In this document: positions 1-10,605 of the stretch, piece by piece
Layout of the letters: each line of letters begins with the position of its first letter
Numbering within the stretch: position 1 is the stretch's first letter
Origin: Romanomermis culicivorax
Lineage: Eukaryota; Nematoda; Enoplea; Mermithida; Mermithidae
Reading direction: 5' to 3'
Assembly (NCBI GenBank): GCA_963922205.1
Contig: CAWUHX010000174.1
Coordinates: 620,001 to 684,000 of the forward strand
Length of the DNA: 64,000 nt
The notes under the pieces: model-generated
Databases searched by the model: none
The model's input: only the letters and a program-made list of their open reading frames with translations
Told to the model about the DNA's origin: nothing
Translations under genes and position numbers: made by a program

Positions 1-997
1 AGTGGAAAAAATGACTTCGGGAAATATGGGAAAAATTTTGCTCGGCGCAGAAAAAACCACTGAGTATGGATTAGAATTAGGTTTGGGAGGCTTATAAGTT
101 AGAGATTTTATGTTGTATTTGTGCAAGCACTGCCAGCTGAGTCTTAGGCTTCATTTAAGAAGCTTCTAACTAAATTTGTGAATCTTTTCAAAGTTAAAAA
201 ATACATGTTTAATCTAGTTTGATCTTTGAAATTTGAAACCCACAATTTTCTGACGGTGTTGTTGGACAGTATTCTATGTGTGCGATATGGCTTGGCTTTA
301 AGGAATGAAAGTTGTAAATTTTTTACTGTAACAAAACCTATGTTGAAAAATTTTACGTCAGGCATGTATGATCATTTAAACAGTTTGGTACAGCAATCAG
401 CTGAATGTGATGATGAAGATTTATTTCCATCTCGAGCTGTTCGGTTGCGCTATTTTCTTAAATTTTTTTCATTTCTAGACTGCAATTCCTGAACCTGGGC
501 TTACACTTTAGTATTTGTCTAATCTTAAGGCTGATGTGAGGATTGTTAGTTCTGCAAAATAATAATCTTGACATTGTGATTAGCTGAAACTGAGGACTAG
601 TCCTTTAGTGCTTCACACTTTGAAAATCTTATGACCTGGGTAACCAGTCTTCACAGTTATCATGTTACCCAGGTATTTTGCATACTCAACCTGAGTACTA
701 CTTGAACACTGGAGTATATAAGCGTTTTACTCATACAATACCTTGTTAGAAATTCGGGTAAACAGGTCACCTTGAATAAGAGAAAAATTTTATTTCGCAT
801 TTCCCTTGTCTCGTTTCAGTTGACCCTTGACCTGGTTTGCTAGAGGTCTCTGACTCGACACGTGACCTGACTTGGTATTTTTACTGCCTGACCCGGCCCA
901 ATGTTCTCTGACTGGATACATCCCTCCCTACTACCGACCGATCAGAGCGTGTAAAATTCTGCATTGATTGTGCGCGCATTGTTCAATTTTTGATAAA
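1..997. other. Unassigned AT-rich sequence with one hairpin
   Basis: No gene is recognised. An 88-codon open frame at 226-492 (+) has no family motif that I can name and no splice or neighbour support. An inverted repeat with 11-bp arms (ACCTGGGTAAC at 634-644, GTTACCCAGGT at 664-674) could form a hairpin. Degenerate words of the type TGACCTGG recur at about 820-910, which resembles the terminal word arrays of other transposons in this window. The stretch may be decayed transposon sequence; this is inference. Confidence 0.4.
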
Positions 998-1255
998 TTA
1001 GCCCAGTCTGGGACGTGCCTTTACTCATGACGTGTGGTGCTCGAGCATGCTCGGAGGAGTAGAAAAACTTTCTACTACACCGAGCGTGCTCGGCGAGCAA
1101 GTTTTTTGTGCTCGGGGTTCTGCTCGCAGAGCAAAAATTTGCGCGCCGAGTATGCTCAGCAAGCAGCTTGCTCGGAGCTGTGCTCGGCCAGCATGCTCCG
1201 AGCACAGCTCCGAGCATGCTGGCCGAGCAACGAGCAGAAGTATGAACTGGGCTTA
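998..1255. mobile_element. Small MITE-like element built of palindromic GAGCATGCTC words
   Basis: The stretch is bounded by GCCCAGT (about 1001-1007) and its complement ACTGGGC (1246-1252), each flanked outside by TTA, which would fit a 3-bp TTA target duplication. The interior is packed with variants of GAGCATGCTCGG. Two perfect overlapping hairpins are visible: arms 1170-1187 and 1198-1215 (18 bp, 10-nt loop), and arms 1183-1198 and 1212-1227 (16 bp, 13-nt loop). They share bases, so only one can form at a time. Family assignment (Harbinger-like from the 3-bp duplication, or hAT-like from the repeated words) is uncertain. Confidence 0.55.
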
Positions 1256-2524
1256 AGAAGGGACCACGCAACTATTTTTGGCCCTCAACTCGACCGGCTT
1301 CTTCGTCTGCAAGAAGCGTCGATGATTACTGTAGCCACCTCTTCTTACCGTACTCTGGAGCAGCTGACACACCTACTCCCACTAGCATAAATATCGAGTC
1401 CGCTCTTACGCACTCGTATTTCAATACTAAGGAGTAAATTTGCCCAAGCACCCCATCACCTGTTTCGCCGCCATCTATTATATTAAATTAATAAAAGATC
1501 AATTTGAATATTTGTTTGGTGAGTCTTCTTCTCAGGTTAGTAATGAGTGTGTTTGGGCCCCAACACTCTCCCTCGTTCTCTCTCTCTCTTACTCCATTGC
1601 CGATTTACCCCTTCAGTTCTCCATTGGGTTTCTCCCTTCTGGCATTCCCAAAAAGGACAAAGGTTCCAGCTCTCCTCAGGTCCCACACCCGGACTAGGAT
1701 TGCTGACGTCTCTTCCACAACTCTCTCTCATCATCCACGAGCCATCACTCTATGTGATAGGCCCCGTGACGTCCAAGGTGGGGGATAATCAGTAGCGTCT
1801 CTCCTCCTACAGTACCCCTGTGCCTACGATTCCCATAGCATCTTTTGGCACTCTTTCCTGAGGTACAGCCACTTCTCCCTCCTGTCTCCTCCTTTACACC
1901 ACTCCGCCTAACGTCTTACTATTTCAATCACGGACATATGTTGAAAAAAAAACAAAATGACTATAATATGCCGTCTCTCATTATTTTTCAGCTAGAGTTA
2001 GAGACATATATTCAGATCAGTCTGGACTTACAATGCTATATTGTTATTGGTTTGGCATTTCTCCACATTTGAGTGAAGTCAACCATTAGCTTACATATAA
2101 TTTTCATCCAGAAAAATTTTACTGTGGTTGATACAATGCTATGGGAGGACAAAATGCACGAAGCTGCAGAATATACTTTTCCGCGGACATGAAACATTTT
2201 TTAATAAGAGAATAAAAATCCATTATTACTAAGTGGATTTTTCAAACTTCAACTGGAGTTCTCAAAAATCTATTCCACTCCTTTTTCTAGCTTGGCAAAT
2301 CCAAAGACTTCAAGCTGTAGCTTATTTTATAAAAAATCTGAGTAGGATTTTATGTGTCACTTTATCAAAGTTGATTCCTGTTTTATTGACACTGAGTAAA
2401 AAAAGTTCGATGCAGTTGGAAGTACACATATGTGAGGGGAGACATGGGGGTACAAACTACCCCAAGAATATTGAAACTGGAAAATTTTTTATGAAAAAAA
2501 ATTTTTTGGCTAGCTTTTTTTGAT
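1256..2524. repeat. Unassigned sequence containing a dispersed-repeat fragment
   Basis: No coding region is supported. About 1,960-2,480 resembles dispersed sequence also found at 16.1-17.0, 17.48-17.64 and 38.1-38.7 kb. Shared words include 'gactataatatgcc', 'attatttttcagct', and the run reading 'gaaaaattttactg' followed by a 'gctgcagaatatactttt' segment. Those other copies are associated with the Helitron-like 3' end described at 17,870, so this is probably an internal fragment of the same family. The CT-rich block at about 1,560-1,720 has no recognised function. Confidence 0.45.
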
Positions 2525-4225
2525 TATGATGATGATTTTATTCACAACGGCCCTAAGCAATGGATGATATAATAAAAATGAACAAATAAATTAATTAAAT
2601 ACGGGATAAATATTCAGTATATTAACGAATATGGTGTGCTGTGTCAAAAAGGCATAGCTCTTACGGTTGACCAAAATTGAATTTATCCAATTTAGAACGA
2701 AAATTTTTACTTTTTCTGGATGTGATTATGTATTCAGGAAGTTTAATCCGGATAGGAATAACTATTCGTAAAAAAGTATTTCTTAAATCAGTCCTTGGAA
2801 TATCTGTTTTTAACTTCCAATTGTGGCTGGATCGGGTCTGTAAATTTGTAATGGTGCAAAAATCACTCAATTATATGTCTACTTCATGGTTTATTATCTT
2901 ATATAACATTACCAAATCATTCAAAAGTCTTCTACTTTCAAGTGTCTCTAACTTTAATATAGTGAAACGATCATTATAAGAAACCTCAGAAAAGTTGAGA
3001 ACCCTTTTTGTGAAGTATTTCTGCACTTTTTCAATTACTCTGATGTTCTCAGTTGAGTGGGGTGACCAGATAGTAGTTGCATTCCAGAATAGGCCTGATG
3101 TACGTTTATCAATTTGGTACTTCTCTATTTTGTTATTAAATCCAAAATGTTATTAAATCCACCTTACTTTTAGAAGTAGAGAGAGTTAGTTGAGATCTTT
3201 CAGACCATCTGTCAATAGATTCTAAGAATTTTTGAAGGTCGCCACTGTTTTCAGTACAACTATAAATTTTTATATCGTCAGTGAACAAAAACACACTTAC
3301 TTAAAGTGATCGTGGTAGATTATCTATATCATTGACATATAAAAGGAATAATTAAGGACCCAAAACACTGCCCTGTGAGATGCCACTTATTACATTTTGA
3401 GAAGTAGACAGGGTATTCTTTAACTTAACTCTCGTCTATTATGAAGAAAATCAGTAATCCAGGACAATAAAGTTCCCTTGAGACCATATTTTTCCACTTT
3501 TGCAATCAGCTTTGAATGTGGTACAGTATCAAAGGCTTTAGAAAAATCCAAATATATTACATCAACTGCAATTTTTTGTCAATGACTTGAGTATTCAGAG
3601 AACAGTAAAACCTGGGTTTCACAGGATCTTTTCTTAACAAAACCAAACTGATGATCAGAAATACAATCATTAATGGTAAGAAAGTTTGTCACTCGAGCTT
3701 TTATGATTTTTTCAAGAATCCTACAACCAACGCAAGTTAAAGATACTGGCCGATAGTTAGAACAGTCACTCGTGATCCCTTTCTTGAAAACTGGAGTCAC
3801 ATGAACCACTTTCCAGATGTTCAGAAGTCAGAATGCGTCCAGTCAGTACCGAAATATTGAAAATTTTTTTCAATTGGTGGACTTTTCAATTGGTGGACAT
3901 TTTTTAAATATTATTAATGGTAAACCTTCAGGTCCTACCGAACTTAAATTTTTAAATCTCCTAATTTTGTGCAAAATGTCATTATCTGAAATTCTTATTT
4001 CTGCTGGTCTATTTTTATTTGAATTAAAATTTAAATCGGTCTCAATTATATTATCTTTTGTGAAAATATTTTGTGAAGGAGAAAAAATTATTAAAAGCGT
4101 CTAGCATGTTTTCAGTTTCTATTAATATTTTATCATTTTGTCTTAGGATGCAGATTTCTTGCCCATTATTTAGACCCTGGTTGACGTAATTATGAAATAT
4201 AAAAATCCCTCTATCTGTAACCATT
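2525..4225 (-). pseudogene. Dead CR1/Jockey-like LINE reverse transcriptase
   Basis: A non-LTR retrotransposon fragment read on the minus strand, several frames joined. From 4.2 kb downwards it shows a linker, then the RT fingers (VTPVFKKG, SNYRPVSL, LEKII at 3,579-3,809), then palm motifs in other frames: YLDFSKAFDTVPH near 3.5 kb, QGSVLGPLLF near 3.35 kb, and an active-site segment reading FTDD near 3.28 kb where FADD is usual. The 3' end on the minus strand reads AATAAAATCATCATCATAATC-like sequence (2,523-2,545); a short microsatellite tail is typical of this LINE group. Frames are broken, so it is not functional. The endonuclease domain is not seen; the element is 5' truncated near 4.2 kb, where it meets a Helitron-like end. 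Confidence 0.75.
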
Positions 4226-4305
4226 TTGGCTCTAGGGAGAGGCCCTAAAAAGGGGGTCCAAATATATTATAGGTTGGCGCTTTCCCGCCACCTACGATGG
4301 TCGAT
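4222..4305 (-). mobile_element. Fragment of the 5' end of the Helitron-like repeat
   Basis: Read on the minus strand, this segment matches the beginning of the repeats at 14,259 and 55,332: a TAGGTGGCG start, a short hairpin (4,272-4,292), then CAACCTATAATATA, a pyrimidine-rich stretch and CTAGAGCCAAAA. The stem bases differ from the other copies but still pair (GGCG with CGCC). Only the terminus is present. Confidence 0.55.
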
Positions 4306-4414
4306 AGAGTTATCCCATCAAAGTAAGTTCAATGTGAAAAAACCTTATTACTGTAATCAATGAAGAAAATTTCGTCCGTGAGCAGCAAACAAGCAGGAAA
4401 ATTTCCCTCAATAA

Positions 4415-5796
4415 GCTGTGTCACCTGCCGACCTATTTTCACAAACATCATGTGATTTCCATCATGCTGATATTTTATGTTTTTCGCCACTTTATTTGAC
4501 AGTTACTTACTTTTATTTCCTTTCCTTCATTTTGCTTTACATGCATTTTTTGTGTCATTTTTGTTACTTTTTTGTTGTTTTCCATTCTGCACGTAGATTA
4601 CAGTATGTGACCCTTTAATCAGAATTTTCGCCAGATAAGCTCTAGGAGCTCATGGCCATAATTGGAGCATCACGTGCACCTCTTATCAGTTAAAACTAGC
4701 GACGTTTGGCAATGCAAAACGACTAGTTTGGAAGTTCTCATTAAAAGACGTTCATATGTTTAGCATGAAAATGTAACTCGTCCCCAACACTAAATGTATT
4801 CGAACTGGAAAATGTCTATGTGACCATAGGCATCTTCTGCACCATTTTCCTCTGCAGAAGATAGTTTGAGTGTTGTAAGCTCCGCCCAGGCCATAATGTA
4901 GGCCTAGGAGATCCTTAAAAGGGCCTGTTTTGTTAATTTTGTGCTCATTCTCTGGGTTCTAGCTCACGTCTGACTTTGTATTTCAGTCCGCATCTGCCGC
5001 CTTCTTATCTTCTAATAAATTTGAATATTGGCATTCCCCTTGCGTCCGTTGCCAAATTTGCATATTCTTTTCACTCACTGTGTTCGCTGTCCTGGCTCAT
5101 TAGGAACATACCCATTGCCCACGTAGTGCCTGGTCACCCCCCTCACCGGCCCATTGAATACTAGAGCATCGCCCTGACCTCCCAAGTTAACCCATCGCCA
5201 AACCGAGTGGACGTTTTCCCCGTTCACCAATCGATATCCAGAGCCACCAGGGACCCGTCGCCCTTCGTCAAATCGTAGTTTGAGAAGCAGGACTAGGTAA
5301 GTCTTCTCAGGGGATTATTATTGTTGAGGTTATATTTTGGGGAACCCTTTCCTAAGTCAGTTTTCCCTTGAGTCTTCCCTCAGTTAGAAGGGCCTTTGTT
5401 CCCCTTGGGTTAGGGCTAAAGAGGGAATTTTGGTTTACAATCGGGTCCCTTATATCAGGTCATTCCTCGAGTGACTTTGTCCATCTTTCATACTGAATGG
5501 GACCAGGGATTGCCACCCCAGACTTGGCGGCGTTGTCCATTACTCTATAGCAGAACCCCAGGACAGCACCAGAGTACTCTATAGGCCTTCCTATAGCCAG
5601 TACTAGCTGGGTCAGGTTCTGGAAGTGAAAACCCAAACGGAGCCACCCAACGGGGTCACAGAATGTCACTCACAGTGACATGGCCGTATTTTCCTATCAA
5701 TATGGCATGGATTTCTCCATCAATGTGATTGTCCCAATTTCGTTTAATGTGACATGCCTCCACTTTTCACTTAATGTGACAGCTGGTTGAGTAGTC
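4415..5796 (+). mobile_element. Foldback-like element D, copy 1
   Basis: About 1.4 kb that matches 26,245-27,672 in the opposite orientation along its whole length. Matches include the 'agataagctc' segment, the 'cagaagat' segment with 'ccatagg', and 'ggtggcaatccc'. One end has GTCAC-type words; the other has several degenerate copies of TTAATGTGACA (about 5,660-5,790), roughly complementary to the first. Inverted terminal arrays of a short word are the hallmark of foldback elements. No open frame of note is present and no clean target duplication was found by eye. A solo LTR was considered, but the inverted word arrays argue against it. Confidence 0.5.
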
Positions 5797-7036
5797 AAAA
5801 TTTCTCGAGTAGCAATCATGTATCAATGCATTCATGTCCCAATCGACGGTGCCTCTCCTATCATGAAGGGATTCATTGTTTTTCTGTGGTAAAATTATTT
5901 CCACTGTAGTATTTTTCCTGAAAGGCTTGTAAATTTGAGAGTGGAGAGTAGGGCCTGAAATTTCCGGCGCGGCCCTGCCAGAAAATTTTTTTTAGAAGCC
6001 CGGTCCGAAATCGGGCTTAAACCTTGAGGCCCGGTCTGATAAAAAATCAAGGCCCGAAGCCCGACCCGAAAGTCCGATTTTAAAATTTTGTTTAAATGCA
6101 ATAAGTGAGTAAAGAGCATAGTTTCCGTTGGAAAAAGCAGGTATAAATGATACTTTAGAGTAGCAGGTAAATTGTAGAGACAAATCATGTACAAAAATAG
6201 ATTATTCGCTCTATGAAAGAAGAAAAGCAAATAATAAAATCTAGTTGATAGTTAATATAGAACTTCACGATAAAATCATAAATGAAAATAATGGCACAGA
6301 AAGGTTATCACAATGGGATCTTGATTTTTTCAAAATGGAATCTTGATTTTTCTCAAATGCCTCTTTAATTCCACCAAGAGACCTTGATTTTTTAAATGGG
6401 ATCTTCTACATCATAATTTCTTTGCGATGCATCGTTTAGTGATACGTTTTGAAAAAATCTACTACACGATGAAATGGAAATTTCCGTTCATTTTTTGACT
6501 ACCTTTTGGAGACCAAAATCATAAAAACAACTTCATGGTTATTCACTTAATGTGTCAACATCTCTTGTATATAGAAATTCGGAGAATTTTATCCTATTAG
6601 TTCTTTTCCGTCGATCATATATGCACAAAGGAGGAGGTCGCGGTAGGTAAATCCTCCTACCTGAGACCCTGGACATACCCCAACCTGGCCCGAGAAATAT
6701 CGGCAAGCATCCCCCCTGAACTTTTTCGAAGATGATTTTTTTATGATTCCAATGCATATTTTTTATGAGAAACATGCTTGTGAAGCTTATTTTCGTTTTT
6801 TCCTCACCTTCCACCACCCTCCACGATGAAAAATCCAAGGACCGTCCCTCCCTGGAAAACTCTTGCCATGCTTGTCTGCCATCGATCCTCAGAAGATTTG
6901 TTCCCTGAAGGCGGAAGTAAACGGCCAAACTTATAAGAACTAAAATGGGAAAAGATTGAGTTAGTTTTATTTAGTTCCGCATTTTTTGGAAACTTTGATT
7001 TAGCCTCAAGTTGCAACATCTGCTATTCAAAGTACT
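5797..7036. repeat. Mixed repeat fragments, no gene
   Basis: At about 5,945-6,080 there are repeated GGCCCGAAGCCCG and CCCGGTCCGAAATCGGG words, resembling an isolated terminus of an hAT-like element. At about 6,605-6,890 lies a dispersed repeat that recurs at 49,915-50,150, with shared segments 'gagaccct', 'atgcatattttt' and 'gcttgtg' and a cggtcc/atcctt motif. The rest is AT-rich with no recognised content. Confidence 0.45.
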
Positions 7037-9330
7037 GTGATCAGAGTAGTCACCCTGAACTGTACAGGGTTAACTCGGAATGAGCTGAAAATGGATCAAA
7101 TTTTTGAGTTAACAAAGAGTATTGAGAGGTGGGAATGCTGCAAGGGGCTGATAAAATCTGACTTCGTGTTCTTAAAAAAGAAATATAAGATAAATTTTAA
7201 AGAGGGAAAAAGTTGTGAAAAGAAGATGAATGAAGTACACGAAAAACTGAAACATTGTCAGATAGAAAAGAGGACAAGAAAATTAAAAATAACTCTAAAT
7301 AGAGAAATCATAAGAGAGAAACTAATCAAAACTCATTATCAAGATATTCTTGTGTATAGATGTTTACCATTAACTACTAAGGCATCGTAAAAAATCAGCT
7401 GAAAACAGATTGATAGTGTCAGTTAAAATAAATGATGGAAAATTACTTGAAGATTAATTGGAAGTTTAAATGAATACAGACCTCAATATAAAAACTTGTT
7501 TAAATCGGTAACGGATGAAAAATGTAAAAATGAATTTCTCTGGAGAAAAATCTGAAAGGATAGTATTGGAAGGAGACTGTAGGCTGCTAAAAGAAGATTT
7601 TTCAGAAGAAGAGATCAAAAACGCAATTTTGTCTTTTGAAAGGGAAAAGTCGCCTGGTAGTAATCCTATTCCGGTAGAATTTTGTCAAAAACTTATGAAT
7701 TCACTGATACCCATTCTGCAGGAATAATTTTCAGTTATATTTCATCCAAGCAGAATGAGTGCTAGCATGTATCATGGTATTAATTCTCAGATATATAAAG
7801 AAGAAAATGATAAATCTGAAAGAAGTAGTTGGAGACTAATAACAAAGTTAAATGTAGACTACAAAGTTTTGGCAAAAATTTTAGTTAACAGGATGAAGAA
7901 AGTGGTGTCTAAAATTGTCCATGAGGATCAAACATGTTTTGTGAAAGGTAGGGATATCAGAGATTGAATACTTTCAATTTACAACTTGATACACTATCAG
8001 AACGAAATAAAATGCTCAGCTATAATCTCATCAGTAGATCACATGTCTGCTTTTGATATAATAGAGTGAAAATAATATTTTTGACCCTTTACAATACTTT
8101 GAATTTACTGAGAAATTTGTAAAATGGATCAAGATAATTTCGTGACCGGACATAAGAGCGCGAACAATAGAACGTAGGACAATAGAGCGCGGGGACATCA
8201 GAGTGCAGGAAAATAGAGCGCAGGGACAGTAGAGCGCAGGACAATGGAGCGCAGGGACACCAGAGTGCAGGACATTAAACATTAGGGTACATTCGAAAAA
8301 ACATATTTTTTCGTACCAGCTTTACCAGGCCTGCAATGAACGGGAATTTTAAATTGTTTTTGAACATAAAAAGGAATACTTTCAAAAGCTGACAAAAACC
8401 TGAGTGTGTCATTCTGAATGCGAGTTAGAATTTGAAAATAACAAAATGAAACAATTTGGTTCAAAAGTCAAATATTTGCAATTCTTTTAGTCTTTCGCAA
8501 CTTTTGTATAAAGGATTTGCATACTCCATCTTTTTACTAACTATTCGAACAAGCATTTATTCCGCCGTTTATCTACTCAGAAAAAGTTTTTGCAAACCGA
8601 GATAGAAAGTATCCACAGGTAGTTTCACCATATCTAAAAATAGAAATAAAAAAAACATTAATGTACCATGATTTTTAGAAATAAGCTCATGCAGTTTTTT
8701 TGTGAACAGATTTCATAAAATTGGTGGCTGAACTAATTATTGTCAAATCTCGCAAAAATCGACATAAACTTATTTTTGATTCTAAAATTTATCGCATGGT
8801 AAATACATACGTTTTTTGTTTCGTTCGATATCACATTAAACTTTTCAAGGACCGCGAAAATATGGACTGGAATGAAGATATTTTTGAAATTATTTCATTT
8901 TCGTTTTTTTTATTTTGCTCTGAAAAAATCTTTCTGTGCTCTAATGTCCGCGCTCTAATGTCCTCCTCTCTAACGTCTCGGTACTACCAGATAATTTATA
9001 ACTCAGAATTAATGGAATCGTCATTACTTTGCAATGGATATAAAATTTACTATTTCAGTTTAGTAGAGGAATAAGGCAGGGTTGCCAATCATCTTCACCG
9101 CTCTATGTATTAGTTTCAGAGATTGTTTGTAACTACAGTAGAAAAGCTAGTGATATCAGATAATTAAAAATTTTCGGAAAAGAGTATAAAGTAAATTGTT
9201 ATGCAGATGATACAAATTCCTTCCTGAAAGATTCCAACTCTGTTAAAAAAGCTTTTGACATCTATGAGAGGTAGAAAAGCGTTTGGTGCTACACTGAAAA
9301 AGCGGAAAACTACAATTCTGGTGTTGCCAC
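7037..9330 (+). pseudogene. Dead L1/Tx1-like LINE, split by a foldback-like insertion
   Basis: A non-LTR retrotransposon read on the plus strand. It opens with an APE-endonuclease-like start (VTLNCTGL, 7,037-7,110) and then jumps to linker sequence, so most of the endonuclease is deleted. RT blocks follow in order: KSPGSNPIPVEF (about 7,650), WRLITKLNVDYKVLAKIL and HEDQTCFVKGRDIRD (7,755-7,967), SVDHMSAFD with the first catalytic Asp (about 8,030), then after the insertion at 8,141-8,988 a strand ending in GIRQGC (about 9,070) and the catalytic YADDT (about 9,200). Many stops and frame changes show it is dead. The RT reads on correctly when the insertion is skipped. It breaks off at about 9,325, where element C begins. 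Confidence 0.82.
8141..8988. mobile_element. Foldback-like element A (848 bp) inserted in the LINE
   Basis: A perfect 9-bp duplication, AGATAATTT, flanks it (8,132-8,140 and 8,989-8,997). The left arm (8,141-8,280) is a degenerate tandem array of words like GGACATTAGAGCGCA; the right arm (about 8,938-8,988) has the complementary words GCTCTAATGTCC. The outermost bases also match as inverted repeats (CGTGACCGGAC against the complement of the right end, GTACCGAGAC). The middle is AT-rich and has no transposase. Foldback elements and Mutator-like elements make 9-bp duplications, so a non-autonomous member of that group is the best reading. Confidence 0.78.
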
Positions 9331-9332
9331 AG

Positions 9333-10605
9333 AATGTCTCCAACAAAATATCGCCAACCTATGACCTCCGCACAAAATGTCTCCGTATAAAATATCTCCA
9401 ATAAATGATCTCCAGACAATATGTTCCCCCCTGCAAAATATCTCCAACCCACAATGTCCCCAAAAAAGTCTCCAAAAACAGTGTACATATATTGTAAAAA
9501 GCGGAAAGCGACACTTTTTGCCGGACTTTTCTTAATGAACATGAACCCAAAATGTTGTATCATATGGAGATCAAACAGAGTGGAATTTAAATTGCAATTT
9601 TAAAATATTCAAACCGTCTTCTTTACGCGCTTTCACGATTTTTCCATAATTCGTATTGACTTAAATAACCAGAGAGGAATAAAAAAGACCAAGATAACAT
9701 ATAAAGAACAAAAGAAATGGAACTGGGAACAGCAAAAAAAACAGAAACAAACACAGAAAGAAGATAATGAGAAGAAAAAACTTGAAGATAAATAAGATAC
9801 AGTAAAAGATAAGAAATGACACGGAAAAGGGGTAGAAAACAAAAATATAAGCGACAGAAAATTCATAGTAAAAGTATTTAAAATTAAATTGAGACAGAAT
9901 AGAATGGAAAGAAAAAACGCTAGAATAGAGAGAAGAATGAAGAAAGCAAAAAATTGAGAACAAGGATTAGAAAGTGAAATAAGAAAAGAGGTTATGATAG
10001 CAGAAAGAAAATGAAATAAATATAAAAAAGAATACAAAGAAAAAACTAGAAACAAGATCAAGAAAAAATCTCCTCATAACAAAATGCGCCTTTCTGGATT
10101 GTCGGTATACGCTCGTATGATACAGCAAATCAATAGGGAATTAAGTAGAGGTGCAGCCTTCCAACCAAGCATGGAAAGCTACGTTTTTATGCCCCCTGCA
10201 GTGCAAAACTGTTTTTATTTCTTTTTGATTCCTTTTTCTTTATTTTTTCCCTTTTGCTTCCGTTTTCTTTATTTTTTCCCTCCATTATCCAATAGTTTTT
10301 CTTCGTATTTATTTTTCATTTCATTTCCTGTGTCGTATGTTAACCAAAGTGTCAACCAAATCAAAATCGGGTAGTATGTCGCTGGTCAGCAACTACCACT
10401 TTGTTGGAGACGTTTTGCTGGAGACATTTTTCAGGGAGAAATTTCCTTTGGAGATTATTTGTTGGAGACCTTTTGCTGGGGATGTTTTGTTGGAGACATT
10501 ACGTTGAAGATATTTTGCACGCAGACATTTTATTTGAAGATCATATGTTGGGTATATTTTGTTGGAGATATTTTGTGCGATACATTTTATAGTCGATCCC
10601 AATGC
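9333..10605. mobile_element. Foldback-like element C with GGAGACATTTTGTT arrays
   Basis: The left arm (about 9,333-9,482) has around nine degenerate copies of AAAATGTCTCCAAC; the right arm (10,395-10,602) has around twelve copies of the complement, TTGGAGACATTTTG. Between them lies a purine-rich block (9,660-10,080) and a pyrimidine-rich block (10,200-10,320) that are partly complementary. No transposase is seen. The element lies directly at the break of the LINE after its YADDT motif. No clear target duplication was found. Same architecture as element A but with a different word. Confidence 0.68.

Noticed and set aside
226..492. 88-codon open frame
   Set aside because: No motif, no splice signals supporting an exon, no neighbour; kept only as a note.
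4415..5796. Solo LTR pair (4.4 and 26.2 kb)
   Set aside because: The ends lack TG..CA with 4-6 bp duplications and instead carry inverted TTAATGTGACA/GTCACAT word arrays.
9633..10061. Phe/Leu/Ser-rich minus-strand frame resembling membrane protein
   Set aside because: Produced by a purine-rich low-complexity block inside foldback-like element C.
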